Assembly: GCA_013290035.1 (NCBI GenBank)
Contig: JABCYT010000151.1
Location: forward strand, 1 to 7,417
DNA length: 7,417 nt
Direction: 5' to 3'
Source: Alphaproteobacteria bacterium
Lineage (GTDB): Bacteria; Pseudomonadota; Alphaproteobacteria; Reyranellales; Reyranellaceae
The notes beneath the pieces were generated by a model. The model was not told the origin of the DNA and did not search any database. It worked only from the letters and a program-made list of their open reading frames with translations. The stretch's first letter is position 1. Each line of letters starts with the position of its first letter. This document shows positions 1-6,627 of this stretch, in pieces. The position numbers and the translations under genes were made by a program.

Positions 1-1160
1 GCGGGGACGGTGGCGAAGGCCAGCGTGGTGAGCGGCGGAAACACCAGGCCGAGCCCTATGCCCTGCAAGAAGCCGTTCCAGATCACCTGTCCTTCGCTGA
101 CGTCGATCGAGAACTGCGTCATGTCGTACAACGAGACGCCGCACAGGCTGAGCCCGATCGCGATCAGCCACCGCGCGTCGACCTTGCCGATCAGGCGCGA
201 CACCATGAACATCGAAATCATCGTGCCGATGCCGCGCGGCGCCATGACGACGCCGGTGGTGAAGACCGGATAGCCCTTCAACTGCTGCAGGAAGGGCGGC
301 AACAAGGTCGCGGTCACGATCATCAGGAGGCCGGTGATGGCCGTGAAGATGATGCCCAGCATCAGGTTGCGGTCGCGGAACAGGTCGCGCGGCAGGAACG
401 GATGGTCGCTCGACAGCATGTGGATCACGAACATGGCGGCGGCGACGCCGGCCACCACTGCTTCAATGACAATCTCCCTTGAGCCGAACCAATCGATTTG
501 CTCGCCGCGGTCGAGCATGAGCTGGAAGGTGCCGATGGCGATCGACAGCAGCGTGAAGCCCAGGAGGTCGAACGGCCGCGGCGTGTCGCTCGCCTTGTTC
601 TTGATCAGGATCATCAGCCCGACCGCGCACAGGATGCCGACCGGCAGGTTGATGTAGAACACCCAGCGCCAGCTGTATTCGTCGGTCAGCCAGCCGCCGA
701 GCGTCGGGCCGGTGATGGGCCCCAGCATCGTGCCGACGCCCCACATCGCCATTGCCTTGCCCTGCTCCTCGCGCGGGTAGGCCTCCATCATCAGCGTCTG
801 GCTGAGCGGCACCAGCGCGGCGCCGCAGACGCCCTGCAGGGTGCGGAAGGCCACGAGTTGGGGCAGCGTCTGGGCGGCGCCGCACAGCATGGAGGCGATG
901 GTGAAGCCGATCACCGAGCTCACCAGGATGCGCCGCACGCCGAAGCGCACGGCGCAGAAGCCGGCGAGCGGCGTGGCGATGGCCGCCGACACGATATAGG
1001 AGGTGATCACCCAGGCGACCTGCTCCTGGGTCGCCGACAGCGATCCCTGGATGTTGGGCAGCGCCACGTTGGCGATGGTGCCATCGAGCGCCTGCATGAT
1101 CGTGGCCATCATCACCACGAGGGTGAGCCAGCGACGACGGCGAAGCGCGTCGGGATCCAT
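1..1160 (-). CDS. DHA2 (EmrB/QacA) family efflux MFS permease, 3' end cut off by the window
   Basis: Inner-membrane proton-driven drug exporter of the 14-TM DHA2 class, expected to work with the adjacent HlyD/EmrA-type protein. About 386 residues are visible of the usual 500 or so; the last helices lie beyond position 1. Seen in the translation: first helix with LDGTIANVALPNI at 25-37 (motif D1), a motif-A loop with GFCAVRFGVRR at 67-77, LQGVCGAALVPLSQ at 108-121, motif C GPITGPTLGG at 147-156 (typical of drug/H+ antiporters), VFYINLPVG at 167-175 and LDRGEQIDWF at 216-225, the last two being hallmarks of EmrB relatives. The start is ATG at 1160, 24 bases after the HlyD stop and in the same frame as it. 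There is no good Shine-Dalgarno, so translational coupling is likely. The transported substrate cannot be told from sequence. Family assignment is very secure. Confidence 0.95.
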   Translation of the reverse strand, partial: MDPDALRRRRWLTLVVMMATIMQALDGTIANVALPNIQGSLSATQEQVAWVITSYIVSAAIATPLAGFCAVRFGVRRILVSSVIGFTIASMLCGAAQTLPQLVAFRTLQGVCGAALVPLSQTLMMEAYPREEQGKAMAMWGVGTMLGPITGPTLGGWLTDEYSWRWVFYINLPVGILCAVGLMILIKNKASDTPRPFDLLGFTLLSIAIGTFQLMLDRGEQIDWFGSREIVIEAVVAGVAAAMFVIHMLSSDHPFLPRDLFRDRNLMLGIIFTAITGLLMIVTATLLPPFLQQLKGYPVFTTGVVMAPRGIGTMISMFMVSRLIGKVDARWLIAIGLSLCGVSLYDMTQFSIDVSEGQVIWNGFLQGIGLGLVFPPLTTLAFATVP

Positions 1161-1184
1161 CAGGCCATCATGCCCGGAAGACGA

Positions 1185-2327
1185 TCACAGGCCAAAGCTC
1201 CTCAGCAGCTCGCCGAACGAACGGTGGTGGCCGGTGTCGATCTCGATGGTCACGCTCATGCCGACGCGCAGCGGCGGATCGCCTTCCTTGCAGATAACGG
1301 AGGTGCGGACCGGGATACGCTGCACCACCTTGACCCAGTTGCCGGTGGCGTTCTGCGGCGGCAGCACGGCAAACTCCGCGCCGGTCGACTGGGAGAGCGA
1401 CGTCACCTTCCCGGTGCATTGCATGTCGGGATAGGTGTCGACGGTGATGGTGACCGGCTGGCCGACGCGCACGCGCGTGAGCTCGGTTTCCTTGAAGTTG
1501 GCCTCGATCCACAGGTCCTTGTTGGCAACCACGGCGATCGACGGCACGCCCATGACGGCGTAGCTGCCCGGCACCAGCACCTTGGAGACGACACCGTCGA
1601 GCGGCGCTTCGATGGTGGTGCGGCGCAGGTTGTGCAGGGCCTCGTCGCGCGCCGCCAGCATCTGCTTCACCTTGGGATGATCGTCGACCTTGATCTTGGG
1701 ATCGCCGGCCAGCGCCGCCTCGATGCGCTGCAGGTCCTCCTCCAGCGAGGCGATGCGCTGGCGCGCCACCTCGAGGCCCATGCGCGACTCTTCCATCTTC
1801 GCCGCCGGCGCGAACTTGCGGTCGGCAAGATCCTTCTGGCGGTCGTAGTCGGCCTGGGCGTAGTTCTGCTGGCTTTGCGCGGCCTTGATGTCCTCGCGCT
1901 TGGTGCGCCACTGGGCGCGCAGGCCGCGGATCTCGGCGCGCTGGATCTCGATCTCCGCCTCGATCTTGGCCAGCGCCGTGCGATAGGGCTGGTCGTCGAG
2001 CCGGAACAGGAGCTGGCCGCGCGACACGCTCTGGTTCTCGGTCACGGCCACCTCGACGATGGGACCGCTAAGCTCGGTGGCGATATAGACCCGGTCGCCC
2101 TTCACATAGGCGTTGTCGGTGCCGACGAAGCGGCCCGCGCTCAGCCAGGCGAACAGGGCGACGGCGATGGCGACCAGCGGCAGCGACCACATGATGGCGC
2201 GCCACAGCAGGCGCCCGCCCCGCCGCGGGCGACGCGTTGCAGCCACCGCAATCGGCGGCTGTGTCGTCGCAATCGGAATCTCGCCGTCCACACCATATAT
2301 GGTCGTCCGGGCGGCCTCGACCGTCAA
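1185..2327 (-). CDS. HlyD/EmrA family membrane-fusion protein of a tripartite efflux pump
   Basis: Periplasmic adaptor that links the neighbouring EmrB-type permease to an outer-membrane channel, which is not in the window. In the 380-residue reading there is a 43-residue cytoplasmic tail rich in Arg near 32-43, one membrane anchor at about 44-63, the first half-lipoyl segment (TDNAYVKGDRVYI at 70-82 through LLFRLDDQPY at 106-115), a coiled-coil hairpin at about 118-235, the second lipoyl half (IEAPLDGVVSKV, 239-250), WIEANFKETEL at 273-283 and the EmrA signature PPQNATGNWVKVVQRIPVR at 323-341. The gene lies 20 bases after cimA and 24 before the permease, so it reads as part of one operon. 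The start is uncertain: TTG at 2327 directly follows an in-frame TAG and lacks a Shine-Dalgarno. An in-frame GTG at 2291 (residue 13) is the nearest alternative and would not affect the anchor. Family very sure; start not. Confidence 0.94.
   Translation of the reverse strand: MTVEAARTTIYGVDGEIPIATTQPPIAVAATRRPRRGGRLLWRAIMWSLPLVAIAVALFAWLSAGRFVGTDNAYVKGDRVYIATELSGPIVEVAVTENQSVSRGQLLFRLDDQPYRTALAKIEAEIEIQRAEIRGLRAQWRTKREDIKAAQSQQNYAQADYDRQKDLADRKFAPAAKMEESRMGLEVARQRIASLEEDLQRIEAALAGDPKIKVDDHPKVKQMLAARDEALHNLRRTTIEAPLDGVVSKVLVPGSYAVMGVPSIAVVANKDLWIEANFKETELTRVRVGQPVTITVDTYPDMQCTGKVTSLSQSTGAEFAVLPPQNATGNWVKVVQRIPVRTSVICKEGDPPLRVGMSVTIEIDTGHHRSFGELLRSFGL
2292..2303. repeat. Perfect 12-bp palindrome at the 5' end of the HlyD gene
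   Basis: ACCATATATGGT reads identically on both strands. It lies in codons 9-12 of the TTG-started HlyD reading and directly abuts the alternative GTG start (2291-2289). It is an AT-rich island in GC-rich coding sequence. Its form resembles a half-site pair for a small dimeric repressor, but no regulator gene is present here and only one copy was seen, so an operator role is speculative. It could equally be chance coding sequence. Confidence 0.35.
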
Positions 2328-2347
2328 CTAGGAGACGGACATACCAG

Positions 2348-3955
2348 CTAACCCGGTTGCGCCGGCTTGGCCCCGTCGCGGAACAGCTTGTAGGTCAGGG
2401 CATCATACAGGGCGTTGTAGGAGGCGTCGACGATGTTGGGCGAGACCCCGATGGTCGACCACCGCCTGCCCTTCGCATCCGCACTCTCGATCATGACCCG
2501 GGTGGTCGCGGCAGTGCCGCCAGCGGAGTCCAGGATGCGCACCTTGAAGTCTACCAGCCGCATGTCCGCGAGCTCGGGATAGACTGGGATCAGCGCTTTT
2601 CGCAATGCAGCATCGAGAGCATTCACCGGGCCGTTGCCCTCACCCACTTCCATCGCGCGTCGGCCGGCGACGTCGAGCTTCACCGTGGCTTCGGACAGGG
2701 CGATGAGCTGGCCGCGTGCATTGACTCGTCGCTCAGCCAGCACGCGAAAACTCTGCAAGGCAAAGTAGTCGGGCACGGTGTGCAGCTCGTGCCGCGCCAA
2801 AAGCTCGAACGACGCGTCGGCGCCGTCATAGGCGTAGCCCTCGGCCTCGCGCTCCTTGACGATCTCGAGGAGCCGCGCGACGCGGGGATCCTTGGGGTCG
2901 ACGTCGAGCCCGATCTGACGGAAGCGCGCCATGATGTTGGAGCGGCCGGCCTGGTCGCTGACCACGATCATGCGCTGGTTGCCCACGACTTCCGGGTCGA
3001 CATGCTCGTAGGTCTTGGGATCCTTCTCGACCGCGGAGACGTGCAGCCCGCCTTTGTGGGCGAAGGCGCGGCTGCCGACGTAGGCGGCGCTGCGGTTGGG
3101 CACGACGTTCAGCCGATCGTCGAGCAGGCGCGACAGATGCGTCAGCCGCTGCAGCGCGCCCTCCTTCAGGCCGGTGTCGAAGCCCATCTTGAGGACGAGA
3201 TTGGCAATGAGCGCGATCATGTTGGCATTGCCGCAGCGCTCGCCCAGCCCGTTGATGGTGCCCTGCACCTGGCGCACGCCGGCGCGCACGGCGGCCAGCG
3301 TATTGGCGACGGCATTCTCGGTATCGTTGTGGGTGTGGATGCCGAGGCGATCGCCGGGAATCTTCGTAGCCACTTCGCCCACGATGCGCTCGATGTCGTG
3401 CGGCAGGGTGCCGCCGTTGGTGTCGCACAGCACCAGCCAGCGCGCGCCCGCCTTCTCTGCCGCGGCGAGGCAGGCCATCGCGTAATCAGGATTGGCCTTG
3501 TAGCCGTCGAAAAAGTGCTCGGCGTCGAACATCACCTCGTCCATGCGGCCCTTCGCAAAGGCAAGCGAGTCGGTAATCATCTCGAGGTATTCGGTGCGAT
3601 CGAGCTCGAGCGCCACGTCGACATGGAAGTCCCAGGTCTTGCCCACCATGCAGACATTGCGCGCCTTGGTCTGCAGGATGGCGGCGAGTCCCGGATCGTT
3701 CGCCGCACTGCGGCCGGCGCGCCGGGTCATGCCGAAGGCCACGAACTTGGCGTTCTGGAAGTCCGGCGGATCGGCAAAGAAGCGGTCGTCGGTTGGATTG
3801 GCGCCGGGCCAGCCACCCTCGATGTAGTCGATACCCAGAAGATCGAGCTCACGCGCGATCGCGGCCTTGTCGGCCACGGTGAAATCCACGCCCTGGGTCT
3901 GCGCGCCGTCTCGCAGGGTGGTGTCGAAGAGATAGACGCGGTTGGACGAAGTCAT
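2348..3955 (-). CDS. cimA: (R)-citramalate synthase
   Basis: Cytosolic enzyme that condenses pyruvate with acetyl-CoA to (R)-citramalate, opening the threonine-independent route to 2-oxobutanoate and isoleucine. The 535-residue product has the normal length of the family. Residues 8-20 carry YLFDTTLRDGAQT, the HMGL/LeuA-type active-site start with catalytic Arg15 and metal ligand Asp11. LCDTNGG follows at 176-182, the metal-binding IHTHND at 206-211 (His207, His209) and GLGERCGNAN at 236-245. FAHKGGLHVSAV at 298-309 is the linker characteristic of the family. From about 395 on lies the LeuA-type allosteric dimer domain, ending with SPNIVDASYNALYDAL at 505-520, which usually binds the end-product amino acid. 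The start is ATG at 3955 because DTTLRDG must lie near the N terminus; a longer reading to 4105 would run into the divergent gene. No clear Shine-Dalgarno precedes it. The long, GAQTQGVDFT-type N terminus favours CimA over 2-isopropylmalate or homocitrate synthase. Confidence 0.93.
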   Translation of the reverse strand: MTSSNRVYLFDTTLRDGAQTQGVDFTVADKAAIARELDLLGIDYIEGGWPGANPTDDRFFADPPDFQNAKFVAFGMTRRAGRSAANDPGLAAILQTKARNVCMVGKTWDFHVDVALELDRTEYLEMITDSLAFAKGRMDEVMFDAEHFFDGYKANPDYAMACLAAAEKAGARWLVLCDTNGGTLPHDIERIVGEVATKIPGDRLGIHTHNDTENAVANTLAAVRAGVRQVQGTINGLGERCGNANMIALIANLVLKMGFDTGLKEGALQRLTHLSRLLDDRLNVVPNRSAAYVGSRAFAHKGGLHVSAVEKDPKTYEHVDPEVVGNQRMIVVSDQAGRSNIMARFRQIGLDVDPKDPRVARLLEIVKEREAEGYAYDGADASFELLARHELHTVPDYFALQSFRVLAERRVNARGQLIALSEATVKLDVAGRRAMEVGEGNGPVNALDAALRKALIPVYPELADMRLVDFKVRILDSAGGTAATTRVMIESADAKGRRWSTIGVSPNIVDASYNALYDALTYKLFRDGAKPAQPG

Positions 3956-3998
3956 GACGACCGCATCATAGTTGGCCAAAGACGCGGGAGATATGCTT
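3956..3998. promoter_or_regulatory. Divergent intergenic region between cimA and the enolase-superfamily gene
   Basis: Only 43 bases separate the two start codons, so any promoter must lie here or reach into the 5' coding ends. On the minus strand TATGAT (about 3967-3962) is a good -10-like hexamer only a few bases from the cimA ATG, which together with the absent Shine-Dalgarno would suit a nearly leaderless cimA message; no convincing -35 accompanies it. On the plus strand CATAGT (3967-3972) is a weak -10-like match. These are inferences from short matches; overlapping promoters would make the two genes compete. Confidence 0.3.
3986..3990 (+). promoter_or_regulatory. Ribosome binding site deciding the start of the enolase-superfamily gene
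   Basis: GGGAG sits 8 bases before the ATG at 3999 but only 2 bases before the in-frame ATG at 3993. The spacing therefore favours 3999 as the start, and rules against the further upstream TTG at 3972, which would place this site inside the coding region. Confidence 0.6.
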
Positions 3999-5117
3999 AT
4001 GACCACGCCCACGACCATCGTCGAGCTGCGCTCCACCCTGTTGCAGGTACCGTGGCACGGCAAGCCGCCGGCGGCCGGCATCCTCTCCGCGCCCTTCCGC
4101 GACATCTATGTGCTGGAGATCGAGACCCAGGGCGGACTTGTGGGCATGAGCTACCTGATGCCGCTGCGCGGCGGGCTGCACACACTCGACGCCTGCATGA
4201 AGGAGCTCATAGCGCCCCACGTGATCGGCCGCGACGCCACGGAGATCGAGGCGATCTGGCAGACGCTCTACAAAAGCAACTTCTGGCTGGGGCGCATGGG
4301 CGTCACGGTGTTCGCCCAGAGCGCGGTCGACATGGCCCTGTGGGACATCTTGGGAAAGCGCGCAGCCCTGCCGCTCTTTCGGCTCTGGGGCGCCGCCGGC
4401 ACCGCGATCCCGGCCTACGGCTCGGGCTGCTTCCGCGGGCTGGGCCGCGACGGCATGATCGCGCGCGCCAGGGAATTCACCGCCCAGGGGCTGAAAGCCA
4501 TCAAAATGCAGGTGGCGCACATCAGGCCGTGGCGCGAGGACGTGCAGAACGTCAAGGCGATGCGCGAGGCGATGGGCGGCGGCATCGAAATCATGATCGA
4601 CGTCAACATGGGCTGGGACGCCGACACCGCCATCCAGGCTGGCCACCGCATCGACGAATTCGATCCCTACTGGCTCGAGGAGCCGGTGGTTGCCGAGGAC
4701 TTCGCCGGCTACCGCCGCATCGCCGCCGCGCTCAAGACGCGCATCGTGGGCGGCGAGAGCCATTTCACGCGCAACGACCTGCGGCCGTTCTTCGAGACGC
4801 CGTGCGTGCCCATCCTGCAGCCCGACCCGATGCGCGGCGGCTACAGCGAGCTGCGCAAGATCGCCGCCGCGGCCGAGCCGTGGGGCATCCGCCTCGCGCC
4901 CCACCTCTTCCACGAGACCATGGTCCACCTGCTGGCCGCGATTCCCAACGCCAGCTACCTCGAATACATGGACTGGAACGACGATCTGTGGATCGAGCCG
5001 GTGCTGCCCTCGAAGGACGGCACGATGAGTCCGCCCGAGCGGCCGGGCCATGGCCTCGCCTTCCGGCCCGAGATCCTGAAGGACTTCAGGAAAGGCGGCC
5101 AGCGCCTCAAGGGCTGA
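3999..5117 (+). CDS. Enolase-superfamily protein, mandelate racemase/muconate lactonizing enzyme type
   Basis: A 372-residue enzyme expected to abstract the alpha proton of a carboxylate (often an acid sugar) bound to Mg2+; probably a dehydratase or racemase, substrate unknown. The N-terminal capping domain covers about 1-125 and a modified TIM barrel follows. Metal ligands are readable as Asp201 (IDVN), Glu227 (LEEP) and Glu253 (GGES). The mandelate-racemase-type dyad is present as Asp276 (LQPDP) and His302 (APHLFHE), with Glu322 twenty residues later, matching the racemase Glu317. Lys169 is kept in AIKMQVA, but the residue matching the second lysine base of the KxK motif is Gln171. Having one base on His and none at the second Lys position argues for a one-sided proton abstraction, as in dehydratases, rather than free racemization. 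It is divergent from cimA and convergent with the patatin gene, so probably a single-gene transcript. Superfamily secure; reaction inferred. Confidence 0.92.
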   Translation: MTTPTTIVELRSTLLQVPWHGKPPAAGILSAPFRDIYVLEIETQGGLVGMSYLMPLRGGLHTLDACMKELIAPHVIGRDATEIEAIWQTLYKSNFWLGRMGVTVFAQSAVDMALWDILGKRAALPLFRLWGAAGTAIPAYGSGCFRGLGRDGMIARAREFTAQGLKAIKMQVAHIRPWREDVQNVKAMREAMGGGIEIMIDVNMGWDADTAIQAGHRIDEFDPYWLEEPVVAEDFAGYRRIAAALKTRIVGGESHFTRNDLRPFFETPCVPILQPDPMRGGYSELRKIAAAAEPWGIRLAPHLFHETMVHLLAAIPNASYLEYMDWNDDLWIEPVLPSKDGTMSPPERPGHGLAFRPEILKDFRKGGQRLKG

Positions 5118-5147
5118 TCGACGACGCGGCAGGATCTGCGATCAGCC
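5112..5147. terminator. Inverted repeat spanning two convergent stop codons; candidate bidirectional terminator
   Basis: GGCTGATCG (5112-5120) and CGATCAGCC (5139-5147) are perfect reverse complements separated by 18 bases. Each arm contains the TGA stop of one gene: the plus-strand enolase-superfamily gene (5115-5117) and the minus-strand patatin gene (5144-5142). The position between convergent genes suits a shared terminator. Against it are the long loop and the absence of a T-run on either side (only GGGTTT after the right arm), so intrinsic termination would be weak. Confidence 0.4.
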
Positions 5148-6605
5148 GCCGGGTTTGAGCACAGTACAGGCCTGTTCGACCGTCGCGAAGGCTGTGCCAG
5201 GCCGTGCGTTGACCGCCTGCAGGACCTTGGGAAAGTCAGGATTCTGGGCCAGCAGGGCCTCGCCCATGATATTCAGGCCGTCGAGCTGATTGCCCGGCAG
5301 CGCCCAGCTCGTCCCGATGCTGTGAAACGCCGCGCGGCAGCGCTGATCGCCGATGGCGTCGAAATCGACCGCGAGGAATTGCGTATTGCCGGCGACTGTC
5401 CGGAAGTTGGCGCCGATCTCGCGCAGCTTGTCGCGCATCGGCCCCGGCTTGCTGGCTTCGCGTTCGATGTCGTCGGCCATGCCGCGGAAGCGTTCGATCA
5501 GCAGGTTGCGAATCCGTTCGGAGGTGCTGAACGTCGCCCGGTCGATCGACGAGTCCATCGAAGCCATCAGCATGGCGAGCGCGCTCGGCGTCGCCTGGCT
5601 GTTGTCGAGGGCGGAGCCCGCGAACGAGCGGGCGTTGATCATGACGAAGACGATCTTCTTGATCTTGCCCGCGGCGATGTCCTGCTTGAGCGACACCGGA
5701 ACGTCGTCGCTGGTCAACAGGCGATAAGGCTCGCTGACGCCGAGATTGTCGGCAATGCCGCCGTCCAGCAGATGGATGAACTTCTTCTGCCCGTCGGCGT
5801 AGGCCGAGGCCGTGCGCTGCCAGGCCACGCGCGGCGGATCGAGGTACCAGCTCGTCTGCTGGGCCGCCCGGAGCCAGACCGGCTTGGCGACGGCCTCGCA
5901 AGGCCGGTAGTTCTTGAGCGTGATCGGCGAGAGGGCCACCGGGAAGGCGGCCGAAGCGGCGACGGCGGTCGAGAGCTTCACCTTGGTGAGATCGCTGCAC
6001 AGCAGATCCATGGTGTATTGCGTGAACGGGAACGGCGTTCCCTCCACCATGTCCGCGGCGTTCAGGATCAGGTAGGGACGCCGCCGGCGCTCGACCAGCT
6101 TCTCGAAAGTGACGTCATGGAAGAGCTGTCGATCGAGATAGTCGACCAGCAGGTCGATGCGCTCCTTGGACGGTGAGGCGAGCAGGGCGAGATTGATCGG
6201 GTTCAAGCCCTCCGAGATCATGGCGCTCATGCCGTCCTGGCGGACGAAATTCGTTTCCAGGGTCTGCAGGCCGGCGGTGCCGTAGAGCGCGAAATAGCCG
6301 GCGGTGACGCTGCCGCCCGACACCGACGACACGATGTCGATCTCGTCGGCCAGGCTTGCGCCGGAGGCGAGCTTGATCTTGTCCATCGCGCGCAGCACCG
6401 ACATCGCCAAGGCCGTCGCCCGCGTGCCGCCGCCCGACATGGTGACGATCACCAGCGTGTCGGGCAGTTGGCCGGGCGGCAGGGATTTCCATTCGTAGGC
6501 GGGTCGACTGGTTTCGACGACCGCGTCGTTGCGGACCGGATAAGCGCAGCCAGCGAGGACCGCTACCATCGACAGCACGGCGAAACGCGCCAGTAGTCGC
6601 TTCAT
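5142..6605 (-). CDS. Patatin-like phospholipase lipoprotein
   Basis: Predicted serine lipid acyl hydrolase exported as a lipoprotein. The 487-residue product begins with a short basic n-region (MKRLLAR), a hydrophobic stretch and the lipobox LAGC ending at Cys20, the expected lipidated residue. The patatin fold follows: oxyanion-loop SGGGTR at 57-62, nucleophile Ser96 in SSVSGGS (93-99), the ASAAFPVALSPI segment at 217-228 and the catalytic-dyad Asp281 in LLDGGIADNLG (279-289). The nucleophile elbow has Ser instead of the first Gly of the usual GxSxG, a variant I recall from other bacterial members with SVSGGS. All catalytic elements are therefore present and activity is plausible; lipid substrate and which membrane it sits in are unknown. 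The start is fixed by the lipoprotein signal and a strong AGGGAGG six bases upstream. It is second in a pair with the small PEGA-like gene 22 bases ahead. Confidence 0.92.
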   Translation of the reverse strand: MKRLLARFAVLSMVAVLAGCAYPVRNDAVVETSRPAYEWKSLPPGQLPDTLVIVTMSGGGTRATALAMSVLRAMDKIKLASGASLADEIDIVSSVSGGSVTAGYFALYGTAGLQTLETNFVRQDGMSAMISEGLNPINLALLASPSKERIDLLVDYLDRQLFHDVTFEKLVERRRRPYLILNAADMVEGTPFPFTQYTMDLLCSDLTKVKLSTAVAASAAFPVALSPITLKNYRPCEAVAKPVWLRAAQQTSWYLDPPRVAWQRTASAYADGQKKFIHLLDGGIADNLGVSEPYRLLTSDDVPVSLKQDIAAGKIKKIVFVMINARSFAGSALDNSQATPSALAMLMASMDSSIDRATFSTSERIRNLLIERFRGMADDIEREASKPGPMRDKLREIGANFRTVAGNTQFLAVDFDAIGDQRCRAAFHSIGTSWALPGNQLDGLNIMGEALLAQNPDFPKVLQAVNARPGTAFATVEQACTVLKPGG

Positions 6606-6611
6606 GGTCGG

Positions 6612-6618
6612 CCTCCCT
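6612..6618 (-). promoter_or_regulatory. Strong Shine-Dalgarno of the patatin-like lipoprotein gene
   Basis: On the minus strand AGGGAGG lies six bases before the ATG at 6605, in the 22-base gap after the PEGA-like gene. It is the best ribosome binding site in the window and confirms the start that yields the lipoprotein signal peptide. Confidence 0.75.
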
Positions 6619-6627
6619 GTCTGTCGT

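Noticed and set aside
91..99. Loss of the canonical GxSxG glycine in the patatin protein (protein residues 91-99) as a sign of inactivity
   Set aside because: SVSGGS variants with the Ser kept occur in bacterial patatin-like proteins, and the oxyanion SGGGTR and dyad DGG are intact, so the enzyme is probably active. The numbers here are protein residues, in the gene at about 6335-6309.
498..2351. A 617-codon plus-strand open frame antisense to the efflux permease and the HlyD gene
   Set aside because: Its composition (runs of His, Gln, Arg, Asp) and lack of motifs mark it as the complement of the real minus-strand genes.
3956..4105. A 50-residue N-terminal extension of CimA up to 4105
   Set aside because: It would overlap the divergent gene by more than 100 bases, shows no conserved features, and would move the DTTLRDG motif far from the N terminus.
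3966..5051. A 361-codon minus-strand open frame antisense to the enolase-superfamily gene
   Set aside because: It is His/Asp/Arg-rich with no motif and mirrors the real coding strand, which has all metal ligands and the catalytic dyad.
2237..5158. A 973-codon open frame on the plus strand running antisense to cimA and across the enolase-superfamily gene
   Set aside because: It is low-complexity, rich in Arg, Gly, His and Ala, and lacks any recognizable motif. It is a product of high GC at codon third positions; the genes it overlaps carry full catalytic motifs in other frames.
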